From Turritopsis dohrnii (lineage: Eukaryota; Cnidaria; Hydrozoa; Anthoathecata; Oceaniidae): DNA of 64,000 bases. Below the pieces are notes generated by a model. That model was not told where the DNA came from, ran no database searches, and saw only the letters and a list, made by a program, of their open reading frames with translations. Positions 12,262-24,479 of this stretch are shown piece by piece; position 1 is the first letter of the stretch, and every line of letters begins with the position of its first letter. The stretch covers positions 124,001 through 188,000 of the forward strand of contig BQMF02000226.1 in NCBI GenBank assembly GCA_027922465.2. The letters are read 5' to 3'. Made by a program: the position numbers and the translations under genes.

Positions 12262-15005
12262 ATTATTATTATTATTTACGAAATACAATTCGCAGGCTTC
12301 CAAAGCCTCTATGAATCGCTCATTGTTAGGTTAGGTCATACGTATCGTTGTTGCATCCAATGCTCGTCTAAATTGCGTTTGAATTCGCCAATGCTCTTTG
12401 CATGGGCAACAGATTTTGGTAGTTCGTTCCATGTTTTTACAGCACGGTGGTAAAACGAGTTGGTTTCTACCCCACGAATCCCGTCTTTCGGCGTCTGTCT
12501 TTCAATTTGATTTTCATGCTTCCTACTCGGTCGTGTTGTACGTTTGAATTTGCTAGACAATATTTCGGCGTCGTAATTGTGGAAGTGCTTAAAGAGCTCA
12601 ATCATATCACCACAGGCTCGACGGTACTTCAGGGACGGAAGGTTCAAATTCCGGAGACGTGTTGCATAGTCAAGATAAGAGAACCCATCAATGAACCTTG
12701 TGGCGCGACGTTGAACGTTTTCTACAGTGTTGATATCTTTCAGCAAGTGTGGACTCCATACTGACTGCCCGTATTCGAGATGCGGTCTTACAAATGATGT
12801 GAAGAGTTTAACAAATAGATTGCCATCCAGAAAGCTAAAACTTCGCCGTATTAATCCCATCATTGCATTAGCCTTCTTTATTTTCTCAGCCATATGCGCT
12901 TGAAAATTTAACTCACTGTCCAATAAAACTCAAAGATCTTTTTCTATGGACGTTGTTTCTAGTTTGTGACCATTTAGCGTGTAGGGGTAGGTACATTTAA
13001 TGTTTCGAGGTTTACCAAGGTGAAGAACGTGGCACTTTTTGTTGTTAAATTGAAGGAGCCACTTTCTTGACCATTCTTCTAAGCAGTTGATATCATCTTG
13101 TAGTAGCTTCGCATCATCGTTTGAATTTACCTCTTTCATAAGCTTCGTGTCATCAGCGAATAAAAATATGTTGGATTTGACATTATCAGGTAGGTCATTG
13201 ATATAAATGATAAAAAGTAAGGGACCGAGAACACTTCCTTGCGGTATTCCACTCAATACTTCTGCTGGCTCAGAATCAGTTCCATTAACTCTTACTACTT
13301 GTAGCCGATTTGAAAGAAACGCCTTTATCCATAGTAGCATGTTTCCTTGAATGCCATACGCTTCGAGTTTTTTTAACAGTCTTTTATGTGGGACGGTATC
13401 AAACGCTTTGGCGAAATCAAAGTATATAGCATCAACGATTCCCCCTTTTCCAATAATTTCGGTACATTTATCCAAGTATAATAACAACTGAGTTGTTGTT
13501 GAGCGTCCTTTTATGAAACCATGTTGGTATTTCGACACAAGATTCAAGTTCCTCAGATGACTAACGATGGAATTTTTTATCAAAGTTTCCATAATTTTGC
13601 AAACAATGGATGTTAAGCTTATCGGCCTGTAGTTTTCTGCAATATTTTTTGGTCCTTTTTTGTATATCGGGGAGACAATGGCTTTCTTCCAGTCGTGAGG
13701 TACGCGTCCTTCAGCAAGTGTCTTTCGGTAAAGAAGAGTGAGTGGGGATACGATGTAGTTTTTAAGTTCAATTAGCATCATTGGGTGTATTTCATCTGGT
13801 CCACAGGATTTGTTGGGGCTAAGTTTAAGAATAACCGACATGACATCTTCTTCGGAAATTTTGAGGTTAGATAATTTCTCTCGTGTTTGTTGTTCGAGTG
13901 TTGGAATTATTGTATCTTTTTCTTTCGTGAAGACGCTGACAAATTGTCGCTGCAGAATATTAGCTTTCTCTTTGTCTTCGAATTTGATGGACTTCTCGTC
14001 AGCAGCGTTGCTCAGAAGAGGTGCTACGCCAGTTTTCGTCTTGAGTTTGCTTCGTGTATACGCCCAGAACCTTTTAGGATTTTTCGTTGCTTCATCAGCA
14101 ATGCCTTTTTCGAATGATCGCTTTTCTTTTCGGATTAATCCCCTAACTTTGTTCCTTTCTTTAGTGTACGCATTGCGGTTGGCTATGGTAATCACACCAA
14201 GATTATCTTTTTTTGACATCCATCGTCTAAACAGTGTACGCTTATTTTTTATTGATGTTCGGAGTGATTGAGATATGGGGATGCTGCCTTTTAGATTCCA
14301 TTTTGCTGCACCTTTACTAACAGGTACAAAACGATTTCGCAGATCCATTAACTTTTCCTTGAGTGCGTTCCAAATTTCTTCTACTTTTTTGTTTTTGTTT
14401 TTGGCTACAAAGGTGTTACTCCAAGACGAAGTCTCAAGCTCTTCTCGCATAGAATTGTAATTTGCTTTGTGATAAACATGCCGCTTTCCAACTGTGGAGT
14501 AGTCTAAGTAACAGTGATAATTAAAAGAGATCACAGAGTGGTCACTTTTGCCAAGCGGTGCCTGATGATCTATGTTTGAAACTTGCATTAATTCGTCAGT
14601 TAGTATCAGGTCGATTAAGGATGGATTGTCTGTTCCACGTTGTCGCGTCGCTTCTTTTACGTGTTGAAAAAGATAACAGTCACGTACAGTCTCGATAAAA
14701 TTCGATTCCTTACTTTCTTCATTGCAGTTGGTAGTCATGTTCCGCCAGTTGATACGCCTGAAGTTATAGTCGCCAACAAAGCATTTATGAGTATACTTTT
14801 TCCTACCACATACAGTCTTGAGTAATTCATTCAATTTTTTGTTGTTCTCTTCAGCACCAGTGCGAGGGGTGGGACTGCGATACATGCAACCAAACAAGAG
14901 CAAATCTCCAGCGTGAAGCTTTATTTCTAGTAAACAGACTTCTTCGAATTTGTTTGGGACTTTAATTTGAATCACTGAATTTGATACTGAATTTGATAAT
15001 GTCAC
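12262..15005 (-). mobile_element. 5'-truncated non-LTR retrotransposon (CR1/L2/Jockey-like)
   Basis: Minus-strand LINE nested in the DNA transposon. Its 3' end is an (AAT)n run (the attattattatt at 12262-12276 on the plus strand), a common LINE tail. The 5' end lies inside the endonuclease domain, consistent with incomplete reverse transcription. The exact 5' junction is not clear. Confidence 0.75.
12336..15005 (-). pseudogene. LINE ORF2 (endonuclease part + reverse transcriptase), one nonsense codon
   Basis: One frame runs from 15005 to 12336, broken only by TGA at 12930-12932. The upstream part shows the C-terminal half of an APE-type endonuclease (FGCMYRSPTP, FVGDYNFRRINW, SLIDLILT, LGKSDHS), then RT motifs (SPNKSCGPDEIHP, IYFDFAKAFDTVPH, SGIPQGSVLGPLLFI, FADDTKLM). 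The stop falls in the family's KDLGVL motif (EKDL*VLLDSELNF), so it looks like a single GGA-to-TGA change. After it the frame continues into the usual C-terminal segment (SFVRPHLEYGQSVWSPHL, WNELPKSVA). The first endonuclease motifs are missing, so the copy is dead for autonomous retrotransposition. Its decay is slight, so the insertion is fairly young. Confidence 0.85.
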
Positions 15006-15285
15006 GGTTTTTCTTGGGATCTGCTACCTTCTTTCTTTTATTGTTTTTGGTAGCAAGTATGTTCACAGCTGGGGGTAAGGTCATGACGAAGTTGAAAATG
15101 TCGCCAACCACCGTTTCTTGTACAGGCTCAAGGTAGAGATTTTTTACCAAATCGAGGTAGCGAGTCGACAGCTTGGATTGAAGAATTGTTGCACGTGTTG
15201 TAAACACAACTTCACATTTGATCTCCAGCCCTCCTTGTACTAAAGGCGAACGTCTATAGTGCCTTGAAACTAATTTACAGTGCAT

Positions 15286-16175
15286 TGTAACACCACGATC
15301 CAAAAGGAAGAGACATCGGTGACGATTGAAGGAAGCGCAGACAAACGCTCAATAACAGGAACATTTGCCATTTCACTACATGGTGAGTTTCTCCCCATGC
15401 AGCTTATCTATAAGGGAAAAACTCAACAAAGCCTGCCCAGATTCAAGTTCCGAATGGATTTTCACTCAGCGCTAACCCAAAACATTTTTCTAACACAGAA
15501 GAATCATTGAAATACCTCAAGGAAATAATTGTGCCTTACGCTCAGAAACAAAGAGAACTCTTAAAATATCCAACCAACCAGAAAGCTCTAGTTGTGATGG
15601 ATGTTTTTACTGGTCAAATGACCAAAGACGTTCTTGATGCTTATAAAGATGCTAATATATGCATAGTCAACGTCCCTGCTAACATGACCAAGTTTTATCA
15701 GCCACTTGATTTGACAGTCAATGGTTATGCTAAGCGATTCCTGAAACGAAAATTTAACGAATGGTATTCTGGACAAGTCAAAACACAATTGGATAAAGGA
15801 ATTAATATTGAAGATGTACAAGTCGGTCTGCAGTTAACAAAGTTGAAGCTCATTCATGCTGGCTGGTTGGTAGATTTCTATAACCATATGAGTACATCCA
15901 AAGGAAAAGAAGTTATCGAGAGCGGATGGAAGGCGGCGGGCATTTATGATGCGATTAAGGTTGGTTCAGAAAAAATGCCACCCATTGACCCCTTCAAAGA
16001 TATCGACCCTTTATTAAATGAACACTCCGAACCCTACGACAACCAGCATCTACTACCTGTATGCGATATCACTGTGGAAGAGTTCGAACAGTTATGCGGT
16101 TATAAAATTCAACGAGATGACTTAGAAAGCGACGAAGACTCAGATTCAGAATGGGAAGAGGAAGAAAATGTTTAA
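15286..16175 (+). pseudogene. DDE transposase C-terminal part (Tigger/jerky/CENP-B-like), frameshifted
   Basis: Reads ADKRSITGTFAISLHGEFLP then QLIYKGKT, a hallmark block of the DDE_1 family. After about 15449 the frame slips by one base (FKF... to ...NGFSLS), and the second frame carries NTEESLKYLKEIIVPYAQ, the second catalytic Asp in VVMDVFTGQMT, the third in FYQPLDLTVNG, and the family's acidic C-terminal end (DSDSEWEEEENV). A single-base deletion in a short C run best explains the slip. The first catalytic Asp and the DNA-binding N-terminus are absent; the LINE lies where they should be. Stop at 16173-16175. Confidence 0.85.
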
Positions 16176-17086
16176 ATCTTTTTGTAAACAATAAAAAAAG
16201 AAAGAAAAAAAAAATAACTTTAAACACGATTCGCGAAAGTTTTTTCCCTGTTTGAAAAACTTTTTTTGCTTTTCGCGAAAGTTTTTTCCGTGAAATTTGT
16301 TCAAAAAACCCAAAAACGCGAAAGTTAATGTCAAAAATTTCGCGTTTTCCTACACGCGAAAGTTTCTGCCCGCGAAAGATGAAACAAATGCGGGAAAAAG
16401 AAGTGCAGGGGCGTAGCAAGACATTTTGAGTTGAGGGAGCTCAATAAATCTCTATTATCGAAAGAGGCCCCACCATGGGTTGGGGCCGATGCGCCAAGAA
16501 AATTTTTGAAAAGTACTACCTCTAGATTGCCTATAAAAGCACTCAAAATCTATAATTTCAACATGATTTTCAATTAGTAGGAAAGGCAAAAACAAATTTC
16601 TCCTAATTGACAAAAAATTCTACGTCCTTGAAGTGAGAAATTTCTGTGATATGAAATAAGTGAGTGGTGTGTGTGAGAAATGTGAGCAATATTTCCTTGA
16701 GAAATTTTACCTCCATCATATTATGCATCATATCTTTTGTCAAAGCTATTTTTTCAAAACAAACCGTGTTTATTGCTGAAAAGAATGTTACGGGGGTTAC
16801 TTGGGAAGAAAATGACATTGTATGCTGTAACATTTCGACAAAATCCCCCCAAAATGGAAAGTTTTGCATTATAAAAGCTTTTTATTTTGCACCATGAACT
16901 TGTAAAAAGTTTAAGAACTCTTTTTATTGCAGTTGCCTGTGAGAAAATTTAATTTTACTCCCGTATTGTAAAAAATGTAGAATTTTAGCACGAGTTATAT
17001 GTTCATCGTTTCTCCCGCCTTTGATCAGCCAGTCGAGGTAGAGTACGTGCGAATGTAATTTTTTGTGGGAAAAAGTACTATTAACA

Positions 17087-20000
17087 ATGGTTGGAACTGG
17101 CGCTAATAGACAACCATTGACGAAAATCCACCCTGTTATGTTGGGACAACAGAAAAGTAGTGGAGAAGGAAGTTTGTTGGCTCATCATAGGCAGCAACAT
17201 CAAGCTAATCAAGAGCGAAGACATCAACAACAACGATTAGGACCTGAGTCTACCGGGCCTGGTTCACAGGTAATTTTCAATTCAGTTTTATAGCTAGGTT
17301 TTTATTTAGCTAGTATATTACCATGCATGTAAACAGTGTATAGAAATTATGAAAATAATTTCAATGCATTCAAATTCAACTTATGGGTAATTGAACTTTA
17401 TGAGTGAGACATATCAGCTTAACATTCTCAATATTGACATTCTTGGAATCTCGATACTTTGAAATAGTTTCGGAGACTCTGTAAATGTCATACATTAATT
17501 ATGCAGAGAAACCTACATCAAACAGCAATGGAGCCAGATATTGTTGGGCGAAATAAAACTCTGTTACACTTTCTTTTCCTTAGGGTAATCCAGGAATAAC
17601 AGGGATTTAGGATTTTGTATTTTAAAACATTGAACTGTAGAAATTTGGGGGATATATAGATCTTTTTATGAATATTTTGCAAAGTGTATAACAGTCTTCT
17701 CCTTTTAGAAATAACATGCGTGCGGTAAAACACACTCCTCAAATTTCCTATGCATGCGACTTAAATTGCACACATCATCGTACCTCACCAGTGTGATCAC
17801 AAGTTGCTTGAAATTTATGTGTGCCAACTGATATTTTACGTGATTGGAAAAAGCATCTCATAATAACTGTGTAAACGAAATAAGTAATACCATTGCATAA
17901 TAATCATACCCTATGTCCACAAACGAAGGATTTTTTTACATGATGACAAATTGACACATGTGATTAAATGTACGCCTCGGACTTTTGACGCATGTGCATG
18001 TGCGATCGTACTCCTCAAAAGGAGAAGACTGGTATAAGTGAAATAGGAGGGAATCTTTAAAGAAATATCTTTAGATCATAAAATCAGTTAAATAGGAAAC
18101 AATGTTATCGTGTTAAGATAATTTTGGCTGTAACCCAACTGGGGTCCCTTAGTCCTAAAAGTTGAGACAAACTATCATCTAAGTAATGTTAACAGTTTGA
18201 CACAATTGAACATTTTGAGAGGATGAGCATTTTATGTATTGAGACCTGAAAATGTATGTTTCGTTACTGGCAACAAAAATAACAGTTATAGGAGTTAGGA
18301 GTGCATCAATGTTTACCTCTTTCATACATAAGGGGTATCTTTCCGAAGATTAAAGAAACGATGTCTGTTAATCAATGCTCAAATGCTCAAGTTTTTTCCT
18401 TCCAATTTGTAACTGATTAAACTTTTTTGTAGATGCCACCAATGGGCTATGGTAACTTCGGTGGGCCACCAATGAATCAGATGCAATATCCACCACCAAA
18501 TATGTACCAGCCAAATTCTGGATATAACCCAAATGTTGGTTATGGTCCACCAGGACAACTAAATTACAATCAAAGACCTCCTCCTCCACAATTTCAACAT
18601 GATCAATTTGGGTCAAACAGACCACCACCGCCACCCGATGATGGTTTGTGTTTATTTATTGTTGTTTTGGCTAAAAAGGCCTGGGGTATACCTAAGCTGT
18701 TTGTATTTGTTTTTCAAAGGGCAAAAGAGGAAACGAAAACGAGCAAGTAGATGGGGTGATAAAGAAGATAAAACTATAGTGAGTGGACCACTTACACTTT
18801 CCGCTGATCTAACTGAGGAGCAAAGAAAACATTACCTACGTAAGTATTGACCCACATAGGTTTTTTGGCTTATGCATTTTAGTTAATATATTTACACAGT
18901 GGTTTTGTAAGGGATATTTTGTAGGTGGTGAGTATCAGTTTTATTTTGATGTTAACCTGTGTATGAATGTTTGATTTTTGTGTCATGTTTCTAATTTCAG
19001 TATTAAGAAAAGAATTTGTTTTTAGATTTTGTTCTAGTTTCATCACAGCTTTAATAATTTGTTTATTTTCCTGTGTTTGTTGGAATCTACTGTTTATTCC
19101 AACATATATTTATATTTAATATATCTTGTATTGGGTTTTGATAATAATTCGAACACAGGTAATGTATGTAATGCACATTTCTTTTTCACAAATTTTAGCA
19201 GAAAAAACTTCAGTTAATTGGTTGATCCACACTGGAATTTTATTTGTCAACTGTTCTACAGTTAAACTGCTACATTTAGTGTTGACTTAATGGCACAAAT
19301 AATTTTCTTTTCCAAAAACATTTTGAATGTATTTTTTTCCTGCTCAAATATGTAAAATGGAAATTGTGCATAAAGAAAGCTGTTGTCAATGTCTTTGCTG
19401 ATAATGTTAATTTCATATTTTTTGCCTTAGTCCAATTTAAAATTGAAGAAATAACAGTAAAGCTTCGAACAGGGGAATTGGGAATTCCCGCTGATCCCGC
19501 GGACAGGTACTGTGTACGCCAGAGGTCAACGGCTGCTACCTATGCAACTGGCTGGAATGGACTTGCATCATTAATTTTTTTTGTTAGCCATCATCACAAA
19601 GTCTGCCATTCACTTGAACTATGACAGGCGTCTCCCACAAATATTAATGATTAATCTTAGTTTCTCTGTCAAATCTGTTTGACAGCCATCCTGCTCTGAT
19701 TTAACCTGCATGTTAACCATAAATAGATAAGTATTTGGTAACACTTAATTGTAGGGGTATGCACTTCATTCTGACCTATCGATAAATTTTCATGTTTTTC
19801 TTTTATTTCAGTCGCTTTTTTAGGTGTTTAGGTTTTACCAGTTTTCTTTTAGCATAAACCTTTCTATTCTAGGAGAATTAATTTTAGGAACTTCATATTT
19901 TCTAGAGTATTCATGCGAACAACAATGTGTTTGTGTGACTGACGCTATTCCTGTCTTCTTCACAGACTTTGTGGGTTTTGAATGTGTTTTTAGTTCCAAT

Positions 20001-22479
20001 TTATTTTTCCAGGTCACCATCACCTGAACCAATCTACAATTCTGAAGGTAAACGGTTAAACACTCGAGAATTTCGTGTACGAAAGAACTTGGAAGAAGAA
20101 CGCCACAACTTGATAAAGCAAGCTATAGATGAAATTCCAAATTATAAACCACCTGTTGATTATAAGTAATTGTTTTGGTTTAATGCTTTCAAAATATCTT
20201 CCAACACAAGCCAAAATCAGATGATCACTGATACTGCATGTTATCTTTTTCAGACCACCTGCTCAAAAAATTTCTGATAAAGTTTATATACCTGCCGAAC
20301 GAAATCCTGCTGTGAATTTTATTGGATTATTGATTGGTCCAAGGTAAAGCTTGAAGTATTTGTTCGATACTATAAACTGTTTTCGTAATGAATCAAATTC
20401 CTTTAATCCAATTTTCTATCTTTGCTTGATTTAGAGGGAATACACTGAAAAGGTTAGAAAAAGAGGTAAGAAGTGCTTTCTTTAGTTTAAACTTCTTGTA
20501 GCTTTAATTTCTACATCATTGCACATCCTAATAGCAATTACATCCATCCATAATGATGTTTTTGTTACAACCAGTGCCATACAAAATTCAGTTCTGAAAA
20601 TATATGTTGATTTGATCTAACAGCAACGTATAAATAATGCTAGAGACACAACTGTTTTGGTCATTTTTGAAGTTAGTCATAAATCTTCATATTCGAAGTT
20701 TAAATTTGATAAATACAATATTTGTTTAGACTGGTTGTAAAATAATCATCCGAGGTAAAGGGTCTGTCAAGGAAGGAAAAGTTGGTCGAATCCCTGGTCA
20801 GTTGATGCCTGGTGAAGATGAACCTCTCCATGCGTTAATCACTGGCCCCACTGAAAAAGAAGTGAAGAAGGGTGTTCAGGTGGTCACTGACATAGTGAAA
20901 GAGGGTATTGAGTGCCCTGATGCAGCAAATGAATTACGTCGCAATCAATTAAGGGAACTAGCAGAATTAAATGGCACACTAATTGATGAAGAGATTATTA
21001 AGTATGTGTTAGTTATCACAAGATTAAAGAACAAGAGCTATGTAAATCAATAGGTCTTTTTCTTTACTTACTCAATTGGATGGTAATTTCTAGGTGTAAA
21101 AATTGTGGTGCGACAGATCATCGTCATTGGGAATGTCAGGAGCAGAAGAACATCACCAGTCAAATTGTGTGTCATAAATGTGGAGGTTATGGGCACGTGG
21201 CAGCAGATTGTCGACAGACGACGTAAGTTCAAAGATGACGTCATTTCAAAGACACTGTATTTCTTTCACTGTGTTGTTTAAATAAATTTTCTAGGGATGC
21301 TTCTGCAACTCCACAACAAACATTTGCTGAAAAAGCCAAAATGGATACCGAAGTAAATATATTACTTTTCTTAATGTGGTTGTCACATGACAGAGAAATA
21401 AATGAATGCTTGTAATGTTTTCGTTTCATATTTGTCAATAGTAGGCCTTTCTTATTTCTAGTATATGTCATTGATGGCTGAACTTGGTGTGGAAGGACCT
21501 GCTCCACCGAAGAAATCGCTTTCAGTATGTTACTTACACGCTCTTGTCCGTTTGTGTTTTCCTTTTGTTGCTTATATGAATGTGTCAACTCTCTTCGTAC
21601 CCAGGACAAAGATCGTAGTTACGGTGAACGAAACGATCGTGAAAACAAATGGGGTCCTCCAAGCAGTTCCAATCAACCCAAATCCCTGATGGATGTCAAC
21701 GTTCGTCCGCAAAATAACAACCAGAATTTTAATCAGTATCGGGGACCTCCTTCCTCACAGCAGAATAGTCCTCCACCATGGGCGAACTCGCAACGTGGAT
21801 CACATTCTGGTATGCAAGGACCTCGTGGAAACAACTATGCTCCTCCGTGGCAACAAACTCCTCCACGTGGTAAGGTCTCTGTTAGTGTATTAAGGTGAAC
21901 AAATAGCAGTTTGCATGATGAGACTGTACGCGCTAATCTTAGTTGGAAGCTCCGTGTAGAAATAGGTTGTGCAATCTATTGACAGATGGAGCAGCAGGCG
22001 AAGACGACAGCAGACTAGTCACTGAGAAGCTGCAATATTTACGATAGGCATGATGTTGTCATGCGCAAGTCAGCCATTCATTGATTGCGGTTTATATTTT
22101 AGGTCCTCCAAGTTATGCAGCACCGCCGCCACCACCACCAACATCAGCGTATCCACAACAAAATCAAGGTAGTTGGCAGCAAGCTACAGGTTATCCAGGC
22201 TGGCCTCAAGCGCAACCACAATACGGTTACAATCCCTATCAGATGACCAATCAAGCTTACGGTGCACCACCTCCACCGTGGGTACGTATAAGAACTATTT
22301 CAGTCAGTTTGTTAAAAGGAGCAATAACAAAAACAATGTCAGATGGTATGAGCATGAGTTTAGTCTCGGACATATTCCAGCTGTTTCTTCTGTCACCATC
22401 TTATTGAACATTGCTCCTTCTTTCTTGATTTTAGTCTCAGCAACCGCCCCCGCCACCACCACCACCTCCACCAAGCTGA
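17087..22479 (+). CDS. SF1: splicing factor 1 / branchpoint-binding protein, 14 exons
   Basis: SF1 binds the intron branchpoint and, with U2AF, forms the early spliceosome complex in the nucleus. Coding exons: 17087-17269, 18433-18643, 18720-18839, 19431-19506, 20013-20165, 20254-20343, 20435-20465, 20730-21001, 21094-21222, 21295-21352, 21462-21524, 21605-21869, 22103-22281, 22435-22479. All junctions are GT-AG and the phases close to 624 residues. Landmarks in order: Pro-rich N-terminal insert; basic KRKRKRASRW with its Trp (ULM-type U2AF65-binding site); helix-hairpin region (QFKIEEITVKLRTGELGIP); SPSPEP phospho-site motif; KH-QUA2 domain with GLLIGPRGN and RGKGSVKEGKVGR; two CX2CX4HX4C zinc knuckles (CKNCGATDHRHWEC, CHKCGGYGHVAADC); Pro/Gly/Gln-rich tail ending in a run of ten prolines then Ser. 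The Pro/Tyr/Met-rich exon 2, placed before the basic block, is longer than I expect for the family. Confidence 0.95.
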
Positions 22480-22990
22480 TGAAAATTTTCGCGTGATTTG
22501 AACTTTTTTGTTTTATGTTAAAGTATATTTACATGAGACGAAGCAGACGGCATGAAATGGAGTTCTGTTACATGGAATTTCATATCTTCGAAAATTACAT
22601 GTGGGGGTAGTTTATAACAATGTTTGCATGTGATTTCTCCCTACATCTGGATAGAGTTTTATATCATTTAAGAGCTGTATGAACTTTCAAATAAGAAACG
22701 AATATGTTTAAAGTTCATGTGAAGTGGCTTGAAAGCAGCCTCTCTCTGATGAAGTTGTAACTGATTTGACTGTAAATAGCTCTAACATTTTAATCAGCCT
22801 TTGTACGTCGTGTCTCGGTCATTTTAAAGGAACATGTTACTATCCTACCTTAGTTGGCTTGTAGTTCATCCCTTGGTTACTCAGATGTTCGGACTATAGT
22901 GAGAATGGATCTTTTCATTTCTTCATTTGTTTCTCCGATCATAAGTACTGTCTGAAAACAGTGTTATACAACCGCATAATGGTCCTGTCA

Positions 22991-22996
22991 AATAAA
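22991..22996 (+). promoter_or_regulatory. polyadenylation signal of SF1 gene
   Basis: First canonical AATAAA downstream of the SF1 stop (about 510 nt after it), followed by T-rich sequence. The AATAAA is seen directly; its use is inferred. Confidence 0.5.
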
Positions 22997-23100
22997 ACGC
23001 CTTAACATTTCTCTAATTTAATGCGGCCAATTAAATAATCATTTTCGAGGTGTCGCACTAAAAATTGGAGGAAAAATAAACTCCACAACTTTCGTATATA

Positions 23101-23884
23101 CAGTAGAATCCCGTTAAAGCGGACACCATTGGAACCAAAGCAAACTGTCCGCTTTATAGAGAGTTTATGTCAAATTTTATTTTAGATGGGATTTTGACCG
23201 AAAAAGGTGATTTATGCTTTACTGGGCTTAAAGTAAGAAGTTAAGAGGCTAGTATTAGAGGGTATATTATCTATATTCAGAAACACTAATCAAATTTTAC
23301 AAGAAAAAGTCTTTGATAGAGGCTTGTTTCTTGCATTTAATTTAAAGATCCCCAATCTTTTTAGTAACTGCCGTCAGCAGAAGACGGTGCATCGGCGCAT
23401 TTTGTTCAACGTTGTGTTGATTTCTTTGAAGCTCATCTGCTCTTCTTGTTCTGGCCCCTCCGTCATCCTGGTCGTCGTCAGAAATTTCCTGGATCTGATC
23501 ATCTGGCTTTTCTCGATTGCAGATTGCATCGGTACTATCATCTCTGGCCTTCTGTCGCCAATCGAAAGAATCACTTTTCTCAACCTCGTTCCCAGGGCTT
23601 CTTGCCTTTTTCGATATGCGGATGGCGGCAAGAAGCCCTGGGAACGAGGTTGCACTTTTCTATCTTCGAGTACCAGCTTTCTTTGTTTCCAATTTTTGTT
23701 TTGTACTGTCCGCTTTACAGGGAGTGTTCTAAGAGAAAATATTCATTTGGTGCAAAATAAATCGTCCGCTTTATGACTGTCCGCTTTATAGAGAGTTTTT
23801 TTATAAGAGCTTGACTTAAAATCAGTCCGTTCCAAGTGCTAGTGCCCGCTTTAACGGGGTGTCCGCTTTAACGTGATTCCACTG
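23101..23884. mobile_element. pogo/Tigger-like MITE-sized element, TA-flanked
   Basis: The terminal inverted repeats begin cagtagaatcccgttaaagc at the left and end gctttaacgtgattccactg at the right, flanked by TA on both sides, as for pogo/Tigger elements. The phrase tgtccgcttta recurs internally at least five times. On the minus strand at 23374-23600 a degraded frame with ESEI/EEQ-like acidic character may be the remnant of a transposase C-terminus. The palindromic MITE copy 2 (23581-23652) is nested inside. Confidence 0.8.
23581..23652. mobile_element. palindromic MITE, copy 2 (nested)
   Basis: A 72 bp hairpin, arms caacctcgttcccagggctt / aagccctgggaacgaggttg, loop containing tttttcgatatgcgg. 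It sits inside the 23101-23884 element, so it inserted after that element did. Confidence 0.85.
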
Positions 23885-23992
23885 TAACTTGTTTTGAACA
23901 CTTGTTTTTATGATCGATTGAGAATGCTGGAGATGAGCGAAATATATTTCGAAAACAAACATTGGTGTTAATTTGATTGACAACTTTCGTCG

Positions 23993-24267
23993 TTATTTTT
24001 TCTTTTTCTTTTCTTTCTTTTTCAAACTATTTTCCAGTCCAATCTTTCTTCTGTCTTCAAACTTTTCACCTCTTCCAATGTTTTCTCTTATTTGATCGTA
24101 AAGATCTTTGTTTTCTGTTTTGCAAACGTATTCTGCTGGAATCTCCATGCCTCCTTGAGCCAGACGTATGAGAATCGTCTTTTTCCTCCTGTCACTTTGA
24201 CCGACAGCGTCAAGTCCGGAGTGGACTCTTTTATGAAAAGTGTATGGCGAACGCAAAATGCTTGTTG
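23993..24267 (-). CDS. terminal exon of an unidentified basic protein
   Basis: A minus-strand frame preceded by a good acceptor (pyrimidine-rich tract ending CCTCTAG) runs 90 codons to a TAA at 23993-23995. It reads as a soluble charged domain (HSGLDAVGQSDRRKK, ILIRLAQGGMEIPAEYV, DLYDQIRENIGRGEK) ending in a Lys-rich tail (KKKEKKKKK) like many nuclear or nucleolar proteins. It starts at codon phase 1. Upstream exons should lie to the right on the minus strand, but I could not find them before the next gene at 25845. The 3' end faces SF1 tail-to-tail. The family is not recognised; a stranded exon is possible. Confidence 0.45.
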
Positions 24268-24479
24268 CTAGAGGACGAGGTTGAAGAGAGTGAAGACGAC
24301 CTTTTTATTTGTAATTTTTATTTAGCTTTTCTGAAATTGCTAAGAAAGACGTCTTTAAACAGAATTTTCAAAGTAATTTTTTATGTCTGCACTATAATTA
24401 GAGGAAAATGTGACCTTTGCCGTATTAAATTAGAGGAAAATCTGAAATAGGTAAAACAGTGTCCGCACTGTAGAGTGGA

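Larger units (their letters stand above)
11920..16378. mobile_element. Tigger/jerky-like DNA transposon, interrupted by a LINE
   Basis: The left end ctttcgtgggcagaaacttt (11920) is mirrored at the right end by aaagtttctgcccgcgaaag (ending 16378). Both ends carry arrays of cgcgaaagttttttcc in both orientations, a typical subterminal binding-site pattern. The right half encodes the C-terminal part of a DDE transposase (15286-16175, plus strand). The left half and the N-terminal coding part are separated or lost because a reverse-strand LINE occupies about 12262-15005. Stretch 15006-15285 is unassigned; it is open on the minus strand but I recognise nothing in it. Confidence 0.7.

Noticed and set aside
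12262..16378. Single large composite element with RT and DDE transposase encoded together (Maverick-like)
   Set aside because: The RT is a plain LINE with its own tail, on the opposite strand and 5'-truncated, and it separates parts of one DNA transposon. Nested insertion explains the arrangement more simply.
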